DNA of 64,000 nt from JABDMH01 sp965223165 (GCA_965223165.1 CBDCVQ010000020.1:1364001-1428000); one strand, 5' to 3'. Positions 28,075 to 36,934 are shown, counted from the stretch's first letter. The notes: a model not told the origin generated them from the letters alone. Numbers and translations: made by a program.

Positions 28075-28311
28075 ATGATCCTCATACCGCCAGCTAGAGT
28101 TAGTTTAGTATTACTCTCAATGATCTTATGGCATTCGACTCTCTATTCGCAGCAATGCAAGGCGACGTCGTATGAAATAGAATATCTGATATCTGATCCC
28201 CGATATCTTCCACTGGCTGATTCGATCCTTGATCGGTCCTTAGAAGTGCCTGGAGAGGATATTGATTTGATATTGCTCAAGGCGAAAACACATTTGTTAA
28301 GAGATGAATAG
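28075..28311 (+). pseudogene. Probable N-terminal fragment of a secreted protein
   Basis: A 78-codon frame with a convincing signal peptide (VSLVLLSMILWHSTLYSQ), then YLISDPRYLPLADSILDRSL and a stop. In Bacteroidota such beginnings are common in TPR-containing sensor or regulatory proteins, and the abrupt end suggests a truncated gene, but I cannot name the parent. The surrounding bases (27963-28074 and 28312-28654) show no other gene; 28312-28654 is upstream of the first RiPP precursor and holds an 8-bp inverted repeat at 28571-28578/28620-28627. Confidence 0.35.
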
Positions 28312-28654
28312 GACAAGGCTAGACAGGACTACCATCATCACCACAAACCTCGGCTTCGATCGATGGCCCGAAATGTTCGGTGATCAAGTCCTAACCGCTA
28401 ATTAAAATGCGATTGCCCTGTAAGCACCTTCCGATCTTGGAGTGTATCAACCAGGGTTTGCTATCTTGCGTACTATCGTGGACTCTACCATCAAACAAAG
28501 ACTCATCCCTGCGATGCCCTCGCAAACCTAAATAGCGTCCTCATCCCTGCTCAATAGTTACAAGTCCTGTAATCTAGAAAGATTAACCACTCCAGTGCAG
28601 GTTTCTTGCAGTGTGACAGTCTAGATTTGAAGTAAATCAAAACTAATTTTTATT

Positions 28655-28882
28655 ATGTTTTCTAAAAATGGTACAACGCAAAAAAAGCTTTCCAAGTTAA
28701 ATCTTTCGCTATTTGAGGAATTTGCTCTACCCAATTCCACCTTACGCTCGCTATGTGGGGGTGCCGATGACACAAGCTGCTCAAACGATAACTCGTGCAC
28801 GGATTTCATTGATGACAAGGAAATGACTCATTTTAGCGATTGCACCTCAGTAAGTGACGCATCCTGTGAGGCTGTCGCCTAA
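28655..28882 (+). CDS. RiPP precursor peptide 1 (GG leader, grasp-with-spasm cluster)
   Basis: A 75-residue precursor. Residues of about 12-36 form a leader typical of Bacteroidetes natural-product precursors (KLSKLNLSLFEEFALPNS, then TLRSLCGG), ending in a double glycine where a C39 peptidase would cut. The 39-residue core is rich in serine, threonine, aspartate and cysteine (five cysteines) and includes CTDFIDD, a layout suited to ester crosslinks between hydroxyl and acidic side chains. The ATP-grasp and SPASM genes lie 0.5 and 1.6 kb downstream and a C39/ABC exporter is 14 kb away. The core is unlike any peptide I know by name. The start follows an AT-rich stretch, as is usual in Bacteroidota. 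Confidence 0.75.
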   Translation: MFSKNGTTQKKLSKLNLSLFEEFALPNSTLRSLCGGADDTSCSNDNSCTDFIDDKEMTHFSDCTSVSDASCEAVA

Positions 28883-29030
28883 TGTCTAGCTACAGCAGGC
28901 ACGGTATATTAACCGGAGGCATCTGATGAACTCTGAAAAGCAAATAGATATGGCAAGAAAAGTAAATGCTGCAGAGCTTCCTAGCCTGCGACCGTACTGA
29001 TTCTAAACCAATAAATAAAATTCAATCAGA

Positions 29031-29234
29031 ATGAAATTAGCAAAATTAAGTTTAAACGACTTCCAAGGGTATGCGTTATCTCAAACAAAGCTAAGATGCT
29101 TGATCGGGGGAGCGTCTAGGACCGACTACGAAACTAAAGAATCGTCCGGAACCGACTTCGTTAATGACTGCGGTGAAACCATCCTAGACAACGGAAGGAA
29201 GTACACGAGTTTGAAGGCAGATGCAGTGGAATAG
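29031..29234 (+). CDS. RiPP precursor peptide 2 (GG leader, grasp-with-spasm cluster)
   Basis: A 67-residue precursor. The leader MKLAKLSLNDFQGYALSQTK is followed by LRCLIGG, matching precursor 1 in its spacing of L-x-L, F, and the final GG. The core of about 40 residues contains SGTDFVNDCGE, echoing CTDFIDD in precursor 1, but has only one cysteine and more basic residues. The shared TDF[IV][DN]D element is a candidate crosslinking site. The gene is followed by a terminator-like hairpin, then by the ATP-grasp gene. Confidence 0.75.
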   Translation: MKLAKLSLNDFQGYALSQTKLRCLIGGASRTDYETKESSGTDFVNDCGETILDNGRKYTSLKADAVE

Positions 29235-29244
29235 AATCGCATGG

Positions 29245-29266
29245 GGGGCTTGTATGGCCCCTTTTT
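29245..29266 (+). terminator. Intrinsic terminator/attenuator after precursor 2
   Basis: A 5-bp GC stem (GGGGC, loop TTGTATG, GCCCC) followed at once by five T residues, ten bases after the precursor stop codon. It lies between the precursors and the modifying-enzyme genes, where partial read-through would give more precursor than enzyme transcript, a common arrangement in RiPP operons. Confidence 0.6.
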
Positions 29267-29343
29267 CCTTAATTTGCTCTCAGTTTTCACCAAATAATCA
29301 ATAACACCAATAAATTCATCCGGCAGCACCGAGACAGTTTGAA

Positions 29344-30324
29344 ATGCTTCAGATATTTACAGTTTCACATGATAGGACTACCGATATTGTATTATCCTAC
29401 CTTAGGCGAGCCCGTGAGACGAGAACGATACAACGCATCAATTCCGAGGTCCCGGTTCAGAAAATCTTAATCAAGATATCTACCAGCGATTCCTATGTTC
29501 ATCTGCAATCCAACGATGGAAGCACCGTCACTTGGCCCACACCACCAGAAACCCTAGGCTGGTTCCGGAGGGGTAACCTTTCTTTTGCTCTTCCTCTCGA
29601 AATGGCCGACCTACATCCTAGAGCAAGGAATCACTTAGAAAGAGAACTGATCTATCTGAGGGAATTCTTGTATGACTATTCCCTTTGTCTAGGCAGTCAT
29701 TTCAAGGAAATCCACAACAATCGGCTCTCAAATATCTTACTTGCAAAGTCGTGTGGCCTGGACATTCCCGACACACTTGTCAGCTCTGAGAAGCAATCAG
29801 TCATCAACTTTAAACGAAATTATGAGAATATCGTCACCAAGCCCATTCATAATGGCTACTTCTCATATACTAAAGACAACGATCTTTTTACATGCCAAGG
29901 AACAGTTCCTCTAACAGACGAGTTTCTTGAGCAATTGGCTCCCAGCTTCGCCCCTTCGCTATTCCAGCAATATATTGAGAAAGAAATAGAAATAAGGATA
30001 TTCTTTCTAAACGGGAAGTTATATCCTATGGCAATATTCTCGCAACTAGATCAGCAGACTCGATTCGATTTTCGCAACTATAATCGTGCTCGTCCAAACC
30101 GGACAGTCCCCTACATCCTCCCTTCCAATGTCAACAGTAAAATACTGTCCTACATTGATCAAATCGGTCTCACGACGGGATCAATTGATCTGATCATGAC
30201 ACCAGAGCACAAATACTACTTCCTAGAGGTCAATCCAACAGGTCAGTTTGGTTGGTTATCTCGAGATTGCAACTACTTCCTTGAACGTGAAATCGCTGAT
30301 TATATAATTAAGTATGAAACTTGA
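29344..30324 (+). CDS. gwsG: ATP-grasp peptide maturase of a grasp-with-spasm system
   Basis: A 326-residue ATP-grasp ligase of the graspetide type, which forms side-chain ester or amide links in a precursor peptide using ATP. Motifs: NNRLSNILLAKSCGLDIPDT at the start of the grasp domain, IVTKPIHNG (ATP-binding lysine), SLFQQYIEKEIEIRIFFLNG (a form of the E-x-D-x-R element), RFDFRNYN, and GSIDLIMT with FLEVNPTGQFGWLS (metal-binding E-x-N). The N-terminal 120 residues form the precursor-binding pre-domain. The SPASM partner downstream and GG-leader precursors upstream identify it as the grasp-with-spasm subtype. The stop overlaps a 60-codon frame that bridges to the SPASM gene. Confidence 0.88.
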   Translation: MLQIFTVSHDRTTDIVLSYLRRARETRTIQRINSEVPVQKILIKISTSDSYVHLQSNDGSTVTWPTPPETLGWFRRGNLSFALPLEMADLHPRARNHLERELIYLREFLYDYSLCLGSHFKEIHNNRLSNILLAKSCGLDIPDTLVSSEKQSVINFKRNYENIVTKPIHNGYFSYTKDNDLFTCQGTVPLTDEFLEQLAPSFAPSLFQQYIEKEIEIRIFFLNGKLYPMAIFSQLDQQTRFDFRNYNRARPNRTVPYILPSNVNSKILSYIDQIGLTTGSIDLIMTPEHKYYFLEVNPTGQFGWLSRDCNYFLEREIADYIIKYET

Positions 30325-30496
30325 AAGACTTCCAATCTACTATCAGATGATGAAATCTGAGCCTATCTCCGAAGAAGAGAAGCAGGTCACAGAACCCAGT
30401 TTTCGTTCAACTTTCCATCAGACCTCAAACTATTCACCAAGACCCTTTTATAAGGTTATTTCAAAGATCATATGCTATGAGAATCCCGACAGATAA
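30314..30496 (+). CDS. Small overlapping ORF between the two maturase genes
   Basis: Sixty codons, starting within the last codons of the ATP-grasp gene and ending inside the start of the SPASM gene. The sequence (MKLERLPIYYQMMKSEPISE, then a proline- and serine-rich stretch PSFRSTFHQTSNYSPRPFY) has no GG, no signal peptide and no family that I know. The overlaps on both sides suggest that translation through it could couple the flanking genes, so it may be a real small subunit or only a coupling frame. Confidence 0.45.
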   Translation: MKLERLPIYYQMMKSEPISEEEKQVTEPSFRSTFHQTSNYSPRPFYKVISKIICYENPDR

Positions 30497-31547
30497 GGTC
30501 TTCAAACTGTTTGCATCATGCAAATTGGTCCGTGGTCATACTAGAGGAGTCCTATTTGATCTGCAACGAAATCGCATGTACCCCATTCCCTTGACACTAT
30601 GCGAGCTCCTAGAAGAAAGGCAGAGCGAGTCCTTTGGAGCTCTACTTGAGCACTACGGAAGTGAAAATAGTGTTGTCCTCACCGAATATTTCCATTTCTT
30701 GATAGAAGAAGAGCTGATCTTCTTCACGGACACACCAATGCAATTTCCCGATTTATCCGATGAGTGGGATCATCCCTACGACATAACCAATATGATAATC
30801 GACTTAAACTTCGTTGACGAGACACTACCCCTAATCGTTCGATGTATAGGTGACGTTCCCGTGGAAAACATACAAGTGAGAATTTATAAGAGCGCACCTC
30901 TCAGTGCCGTTGTTCAGCTACTGGAAAGCCTAGTTATCACGGGCCTCTCATCTTTAGAGTTGGTAATTCCCTTTCACACATCACTCGATGCAAGAACACT
31001 GCAAGATCTCTGTAATACATTCCCTTATATCTTTAGCATTCACCTATTCAGCTCTAGATCAAATCGTCATATCAAGCCCAGAACTAGCACATTTGGACAT
31101 ATCAAATATGTTGAAGGCAATATACATTCTCATCATGACTGTGGTATAGTTCTTCCAGAATTTTTCACGATCAATACAAAGACCTACACCGAGTCGTTGA
31201 ATTACAATAGTTGCCTCAACAGAAAGGTGTCAATTGACGTTAAGGGTAACATAAAGAACTGTCCGGCCATGACTGAGTCTTTTGGAAATATCTATGAGAA
31301 CACTCTGACCGAGGCGATTGGAAACAAGGCCTTTCGAAAGTATTGGCAAGTCACAAAAGACATGATCGCCGTCTGTCAAGATTGTGAATTTAGATACGTC
31401 TGCACTGACTGTCGGGCATACGTAGAAGATCCAAGTGATACCGGTAGTAAGCCATTGAAGTGTGGCTATGATCCGTATTCTGGTCGATGGGAGAACTGGT
31501 CATCCAATCCCCTGAAGTTACAAATTATGGACAGCTACCTCGGCTGA
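30477..31547 (+). CDS. gwsS: SPASM-domain peptide maturase of a grasp-with-spasm system
   Basis: A 356-residue protein. The C-terminal half is a SPASM domain with the cysteine series expected to bind iron-sulfur clusters: NSCLNRKVSIDVKGNIKNCP, then CQDCEFRYVCTDCRAY and LKCGYDP. The N-terminal half is a degenerate barrel-like region (VQLLESLVITGLSSLELVIP) without the CxxxCxxC of radical-SAM enzymes, so it is probably not itself a radical-SAM catalyst and may instead recognise the precursor or hold it for the ATP-grasp enzyme. The stop overlaps the start of the next gene (TGATG), so the TlpA-like gene is translationally coupled to it. Confidence 0.87.
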   Translation: MRIPTDKVFKLFASCKLVRGHTRGVLFDLQRNRMYPIPLTLCELLEERQSESFGALLEHYGSENSVVLTEYFHFLIEEELIFFTDTPMQFPDLSDEWDHPYDITNMIIDLNFVDETLPLIVRCIGDVPVENIQVRIYKSAPLSAVVQLLESLVITGLSSLELVIPFHTSLDARTLQDLCNTFPYIFSIHLFSSRSNRHIKPRTSTFGHIKYVEGNIHSHHDCGIVLPEFFTINTKTYTESLNYNSCLNRKVSIDVKGNIKNCPAMTESFGNIYENTLTEAIGNKAFRKYWQVTKDMIAVCQDCEFRYVCTDCRAYVEDPSDTGSKPLKCGYDPYSGRWENWSSNPLKLQIMDSYLG

Positions 31548-32167
31548 TGCAGCATCATGTAAGATATCTCGTCTGTCACGCTCTGATAATGGTCACGGTT
31601 TCTTGCAAGAATCTACCTCATCATGAGCAGAGTGGGCAATACGCAAAGAGGATATCGGAATGTAGACTGGACCTGGACAGCATAAGATTCCGTACAGTCG
31701 GAGAAAGTGAATTTACAACATCCTACTTTGTCCCTATAGATTGCATAATAGGGTGCAGGTTGCCTAACTTTACCTTAACATCAATTGACAACAAGGTTAT
31801 TAGTCGTGAAAATTGCTTCGGCAAAATTGGAATTCTCAGTTTTTGGTTTACCGCTTGTGAACCATGCCGCCGTGAGATCCCAAAACTAAACAAATTGGCG
31901 GAGACATATGGCCATCAGCATGTGAAGTACATCGCAGTAGCCATGGATAATCGGCAAGAGATTATATCCTTCTTAGCTAACACCGAGTTTAAGTTCGAAC
32001 ACGTTGCTGACGGACTTAAGACATTCAGAGAGACTTTCCATTCCTTGTGGAGCTTTCCTGTAACGATAATTTTCAATAAGGAAGGTAGAATTATTTACGC
32101 GCATAGTGGGGTTCCACCACAAAGGGCACTACACGATCTACTAAGTAACGAGCTAAGAAAGAGCTGA
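31547..32167 (+). CDS. TlpA-like thioredoxin-fold lipoprotein coupled to gwsS
   Basis: A 206-residue protein. The start at 31547, overlapping the gwsS stop, gives a lipoprotein signal (VCHALIMVTVSC). The mature part has a thioredoxin fold with the redox motif FTACEPCRREIPKLNKLAE, and later FPVTIIFNKEGRIIYAHSG, the cis-proline region. It should sit on the periplasmic side, anchored by lipid. Its place in the cluster suggests a role in reducing or oxidising cysteines of an exported peptide (precursor 1 core has five) or of the exporter. It could also be an unrelated disulfide-handling protein carried along. Confidence 0.8.
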   Translation: MQHHVRYLVCHALIMVTVSCKNLPHHEQSGQYAKRISECRLDLDSIRFRTVGESEFTTSYFVPIDCIIGCRLPNFTLTSIDNKVISRENCFGKIGILSFWFTACEPCRREIPKLNKLAETYGHQHVKYIAVAMDNRQEIISFLANTEFKFEHVADGLKTFRETFHSLWSFPVTIIFNKEGRIIYAHSGVPPQRALHDLLSNELRKS

Positions 32168-32233
32168 TAATAAAATAGTGTTGGCTCTACGAATTTATTT
32201 GACCTGATTTGCATACTATCCTTGCTTTTGGTC

Positions 32234-32266
32234 GCCATCTGAGGATCTTTTGATCCCTAAGATGGC
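32234..32266. other. Strong hairpin at end of the maturase operon
   Basis: GCCATCT-GA-GGATC-TTTT-GATCC-CTA-AGATGGC: two stacked stems of 7 and 5 bp. No T-run follows, so it is not a classical terminator, though it lies 67 bases after the last maturase-operon gene and just before the IS66 insertion. It may belong to the IS21 remnant that received that insertion. Confidence 0.5.
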
Positions 32267-32337
32267 ACTCTCGCAGTGGGTAAGCGTCCGGGGAACAGGG
32301 TATTTGTAATCTGAGTTGCGGGGCGGATCTTTGGTGC

Positions 32338-32628
32338 ATGAAATATAGCAAGGAATTGATTTATCCACTGCTGGAGCGATATGAGGGAAAAGAAGCTAGC
32401 CGGGCGGAGGTATGTATGGACACAGGCATGAGTCAGGGTACCTTTTGGTACTGGTTGCGCAAGTATCGCACCGAACAGAGAGAAGAGATTAGTTTCATAG
32501 AATTGAAAGAGGGGCACGAGATTTCACGAACGGAGATGGAGATCTATTTGGGCGATGGTCGCATATTGATTCGGGGAGATATTGATATGGGTCAGATAAG
32601 AAAGCTAGTCGGTGCTGAGTCTATCTGA
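32338..32628 (+). CDS. tnpA: IS66 accessory protein TnpA (element A)
   Basis: A 96-residue helix-turn-helix accessory protein, recognisable by KYSKELIYPLLERYEGKEAS and TFWYWLRKYRTEQREE, the conserved core of IS66 TnpA. It overlaps tnpB by 17 bases, the normal layout. It looks intact although the element it belongs to is not. Confidence 0.88.
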   Translation: MKYSKELIYPLLERYEGKEASRAEVCMDTGMSQGTFWYWLRKYRTEQREEISFIELKEGHEISRTEMEIYLGDGRILIRGDIDMGQIRKLVGAESI

Positions 32629-32962
32629 TGGGCGTCGCTACTATTTGTGTCAAACGCCAACGGACATGCGCAAGAGTTACAATGGCTTAGCGGGCCTTGT
32701 GAATGCGCACCATAAGTGGAATGTTCGCAGTGGGGATGGATTTGTATTTATCAATCGCCGGCAGACGATGCTCAAGATTCTTATTTGGGATAGGAGTGGA
32801 TTTGTGATCTATCAGAAGCGGCTGGATCGGGGGACCTTCGAATTCCCCCAACTGGAGGGTAAAGAGCTAACGGTGACGCTGCTGATGTTGATATTGGAGG
32901 GTATCAAAATCGATAGTATTCGTCAGCGCAAAAGACTTGGAAGGGCAAAAAATAGGGCATAA
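32612..32962 (+). CDS. tnpB: IS66 accessory protein TnpB (element A)
   Basis: A 116-residue protein of the IS66 Orf2 type: YYLCQTPTDMRKSYNGLAGL, VFINRRQTMLKILIWDRSGF and YQKRLDRGTFEFPQ are the family core. It starts with GTG inside the end of tnpA. Its function in transposition is not fully known. Intact. Confidence 0.9.
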   Translation: MLSLSDGRRYYLCQTPTDMRKSYNGLAGLVNAHHKWNVRSGDGFVFINRRQTMLKILIWDRSGFVIYQKRLDRGTFEFPQLEGKELTVTLLMLILEGIKIDSIRQRKRLGRAKNRA

Positions 32963-33575
32963 TTTTGGCCTAAAATGTTCCGTAATGTCACGCATATTTA
33001 TTAATTTAATGTGTGTCAATAGAGGAATATAGCAAGGAGGAATTGGGTCAGGAGATCTTGAGGAGAGATCGAGAAATTGAGGCTAGAGACAAGCGTATCG
33101 CCATGCTTGAGCGGCAGCTCTCTAATCTGGAACAGGCCATTATGGGTCATCGCTCGGAGAAGAACAATAAACCCCAACAAGCCCCTCCAGATCAAATCAA
33201 TATATTCGGCGAGATATACCGACCCGGAGAAGAACAAAAACAGCAAACACCCGTCAAGGCAGATAAGCCCAAGACCCGAAAAGCCAATCGTCGCCAGCCT
33301 CTACCCAAGGACCTGCCAAGACAACCACCCGACTCGAACCACAAGTAGATACCAGCGATATGCAACTGCTAGAAGTGGTGGTGCATGAGAAGCTGAAGTT
33401 CATACCCTCCAAGTTTGTGGTCCATCGCATCGAACGCCCCAAGTACGTAGATAGCCATGGCAACATGCACATAGCCCCATATGATGATCCACTTCCCAAA
33501 TGTAACATAGCACCTTGCTTGGCAGCACATATTGTCACCAATAAGTATCAGCATCATCTTCCGCTACACCGTCAG

Positions 33576-34840
33576 GGGAACCTCCGACAACCTGTCTTAT
33601 GCTAAAAAAATGAGTAAAGCCTATATTTCGGGAAACTTAGCAGGGGCCTACCTAAAGGCATTGCCAGGTGATTGATGAATGAGGGCAAGACAGATCGCAT
33701 AATTTTTTGATTCTCTAGCTGTAGAATATTCTTTTTTTGCTGATTTTTCATCTGTTTTCAACCTTTCTATCCCGACATGGATTGTAGATATACTCTTCTA
33801 CGCAGGTTATAGCAGATGTTCATCATCGTGATTGCTGCGGTGTTTCGAATCATTCCTATTTGATGGACCATCACCCGCCCCATTTGCTGATGCATATCGC
33901 CAAATACGTGTTCTACACGAGCACGTATCTTTGATTTCCTTGTATTGATGTCTTTGTCCTTTTCGGTCAGCGGTTTATTACGATATCCCTTGAGATGAAC
34001 TCTGCTCGTTATCTTTTTACGTTTTAGCTTCTCTTCTGTCTTTTTACTGCGATAGGCAGAGTCAGCATATAACTCATGGCCGCTGTCACTGTCCTCAAGC
34101 AGATGATCCAACATCTGAGAGTCGTGCACGCTCGCCGCGCTTACTTCGAAGTTCGTGATCAGTTTACTGCCCTTGTCCACCTTGATATGATTCTTGTACC
34201 CAAAGCGACTCTGCTTATCCTTATTAGTCCAGCTTGCATCGGTGTCCTTTTGACGAGACTTATTCACCGACCACTCTTCCGGTTTCTTGCCAGCCTTGAT
34301 CCGAGCATTCTCATCTCGACTATTACGCTGTTTGGGTGCATCTACTATGCTGGCATCCACTATCGATCCGTTATTCATTATCAATCCCTGTTTCCCGAGT
34401 TCATCTCTAAGCCTGATGAATATCTGATCGATCACCCCTGCCTGCACCACCGCCTCGTTGAAATCCCAAAACGTATTTGCATCTGGAACTTTATCTCCAA
34501 GGCCAATGCCCAAAAACCGCTGAAAACTAAGCCTGTCCTTAATGTGAAACTCCAGCTTCTCAAAAGACAGATCATACATTGATCGCAGAATCAATGCCTT
34601 TAGCATCATTACCTTGTCAAATGACGGCCTGCCTCCCTTCTTAGGGTCCTTCTTCCTAAATACGCTCTCAACCAGCTCTCTATAGCTCTCAAAATCACTG
34701 TACTTAGCCAACTTCTCCAATGGATCTCCCATTTTTGAAAGCTCTTCCAACCGAAATTCCTCATCAAATAATGTAGATTTCATCTCGCATTCTTTGCTCA
34801 CTACAAATTAAGAAATTTCATAAGGTTTCCGGAGGTACCC
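33576..34840. mobile_element. IS5-family insertion sequence inside IS66 element A
   Basis: A 1265-bp element with imperfect terminal inverted repeats (GGGAACCTCCGACAACC and GGGTACCTCCGGAAACC, 14 of 17 the same) and a 4-bp duplication, TCAG, at 33572-33575 and 34841-34844, as expected for several IS5 subgroups. It carries one transposase on the minus strand, opposite to the host tnpC. It appears complete and may be active. Confidence 0.93.
33767..34801 (-). CDS. IS5-family DDE transposase
   Basis: A 344-residue DDE transposase. An N-terminal DUF772-type region (KKGGRPSFDKVMMLKALILR) is followed by the catalytic domain: NNGSIVDASIVDAPKQRNSR for the first aspartate, ELYADSAYRSKKTEEKLKRK for the second and RARVEHVFGDMHQQMGR for the glutamate. 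The length is normal for IS5 group enzymes. The start may be GTG at 34801 or ATG at 34783 (MKSTLFDEEF). Intact. Confidence 0.93.
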   Translation of the reverse strand: MSKECEMKSTLFDEEFRLEELSKMGDPLEKLAKYSDFESYRELVESVFRKKDPKKGGRPSFDKVMMLKALILRSMYDLSFEKLEFHIKDRLSFQRFLGIGLGDKVPDANTFWDFNEAVVQAGVIDQIFIRLRDELGKQGLIMNNGSIVDASIVDAPKQRNSRDENARIKAGKKPEEWSVNKSRQKDTDASWTNKDKQSRFGYKNHIKVDKGSKLITNFEVSAASVHDSQMLDHLLEDSDSGHELYADSAYRSKKTEEKLKRKKITSRVHLKGYRNKPLTEKDKDINTRKSKIRARVEHVFGDMHQQMGRVMVHQIGMIRNTAAITMMNICYNLRRRVYLQSMSG

Positions 34841-35440
34841 TCAGGTCAAGATATTTGAGCAAGCCGGTGTCAAATTAGCCAGATCCACACTGTCAGACAT
34901 GGTGATGCGTATGGGCCGCAAATTGGAAATCGTCCATAAAGCGATGCTGAAAAATGCACTCCAGAGTAATTACCTGATGGCCGACGAGTCCAGCATACCG
35001 GTGCTCACCAAAGACAAGCCCGGCAGCACCCTGAAGGGTTGTATGTTGGCTATGCATGCAATTGAGCAGGGCTTGATCGTATTTGACTATATCCAAACCA
35101 AGCACAAGGTTAATATTGTCCGGACCCTGCAACCCTTCAAGGGGCATCTGCAAGTAGACGGCAACGTCAGCTATGAAGCGCTACAAGTGGGTAATGCAAT
35201 CACCCTGATGAACTGCTGGGTGCATGCCCGCAGGTATTTTGCCAAGGCAAAGGATTTTGACAATACTCGGACTAGTGTGGTGCTGGATCTGCTGTCAAAG
35301 GTATATCATCGAAAAAATCATGACCCAAAGAAACTATACAGCATTTCAAATTAAATGTTATCGGAAACGCTACACTAAGCCAATCCTGCGAAAAATATAC
35401 AACTACTGTAAATCAAATGTAAGCGTACGGGCACGAGCAT

Positions 35441-36934
35441 CTATGAAGAGTCCACGGGCGGTGGTACTTCAGGGTGATCATTGAGGAATTGATAGTCTTT
35501 GAGGGGAATCAACTCGGCTAGTCGATTGACTTTGTGTTCAGTGATTCTGTGCAAGACATCGGATAGCCACGCACGTGGTTGGATGTTATTTAGGTGGCAC
35601 ATGGCGAAGAAGGAGTAGAATATGGCAGCCATTTTGGCACCATTGTGAGACCCGGCGAATAGGTAGTTCTTTCGCCCAAGAGCGAGGGGTCGTATTTGCC
35701 TTTCCAGAAGATTGGTGTCGGGATGTAAGCGGCCATCGTTGAGAAATTCAGTCAATTGGGTCCATCGCTTAAGGGTGTAGTTGACGGCCCGATTAAAGGG
35801 GTTGGAGGTCAGATCAGGCCGATATTGCTCAACCAGCGATTTATGCAGTTGTTCGAGTAAGGGGTTGATTTTTTTATTTCTGGTGAGCACGATTTGGTCA
35901 TGGTCAAGGCCAGACTGTTTCATTTGTCTTTCAATCGCGTAGATCTTTTGGATGATTTCCAGCACAGCGCTTGCTCGCTTATAGTCATAGTCTAGAGCGG
36001 CATCAAACTTACGTCTAGCATGCACCAGGCAATTCAGGTGAGTCACCTTGTCTTCTGCTCCCTTGCTACAGTAGCTCACATTTCCGTCCGTCTGTAGATA
36101 ACCTTCAAACCCTTCCAGACCTTCCAGGATATTGATTTTCTCTTTGGTCTTGATATAGTCAAAGACTACCAGCCCTTTCTCAGGAGCCACTTTGACCAGC
36201 ATTTGTCCTTTAAGGGTGGCTCCGGGGTGGTCCTGGCATAGTACGGGGATGCTGGATTCGTCAGCCATTAAATAATCGACGTTGAGCACTTGTTTGGCCG
36301 CCACCTCGTAGAGAGGCTCTAGTCGAGCGGCTACTCGTTTGACCGCATCCAACAATGTTGACCTGGGTAAGTCTACATGATCACGGGCATACTTCTTGCT
36401 TTGCCTGTACATAGGCAAATGGTCGATGTACTTACTGACCACGATGTGGCTGGCCAGGCTTGCACCGATATTACTTTTAGCAAACAGGCAATCGTAGGGA
36501 GCAATGTGGATAGTGGAGTCGCTATCGACATATTTGGGACGAACGATCCGGTCCACATACAGATTTATCTCAATGCCATACTGTTCAGTGACTACTTCAC
36601 CCATCTTAACCATTTGGCTGGTATCAATGGGGGGCTCCAAGATTCTTTCCTGTCGTGGGAGGTGTACAGGTATCTGCTGGCGTCTGTGACCGGAGGGCTT
36701 TTTTTGTTTGTCCTTTTTTTTATCAGTGACATCTGTTGGCGAGGAGGGTGTAGGAAAAAGTGCATTTTCCTCTAGCTTATTTTTGGGAGAATCCGCACTA
36801 ATAAACCGTTCGGATTTAACCCCCCGGATCAATCTTAATAGCTCAGCATTCTCTGCCTTTAAATGGATATTTTCTTGACGTAATTCCTGATTCTTTCTCA
36901 GCAATTCTTCCTTGGAAATATCCTGTGTAGGCAT
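35441..36934 (-). CDS. tnpC: IS66 transposase TnpC (element B)
   Basis: A 497-residue, full-length IS66 transposase. It has the N-terminal coiled region (LRKNQELRQENIHLKAENAE), a zinc-finger-like/linker region, LNVDYLMADESSIPVLCQDH with the first catalytic aspartate, YLQTDGNVSYCSKGAEDKVT with the second, and NLLERQIRPLALGRKNYLFA with the glutamate. Intact, so element B may be mobile. The C-terminus ends about 20 bases before the element border. Confidence 0.95.
   Translation of the reverse strand: MPTQDISKEELLRKNQELRQENIHLKAENAELLRLIRGVKSERFISADSPKNKLEENALFPTPSSPTDVTDKKKDKQKKPSGHRRQQIPVHLPRQERILEPPIDTSQMVKMGEVVTEQYGIEINLYVDRIVRPKYVDSDSTIHIAPYDCLFAKSNIGASLASHIVVSKYIDHLPMYRQSKKYARDHVDLPRSTLLDAVKRVAARLEPLYEVAAKQVLNVDYLMADESSIPVLCQDHPGATLKGQMLVKVAPEKGLVVFDYIKTKEKINILEGLEGFEGYLQTDGNVSYCSKGAEDKVTHLNCLVHARRKFDAALDYDYKRASAVLEIIQKIYAIERQMKQSGLDHDQIVLTRNKKINPLLEQLHKSLVEQYRPDLTSNPFNRAVNYTLKRWTQLTEFLNDGRLHPDTNLLERQIRPLALGRKNYLFAGSHNGAKMAAIFYSFFAMCHLNNIQPRAWLSDVLHRITEHKVNRLAELIPLKDYQFLNDHPEVPPPVDSS

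Noticed and set aside
28926..29000. 24-codon frame between the two precursors
   Set aside because: No GG leader, no conserved feature; too short to support.
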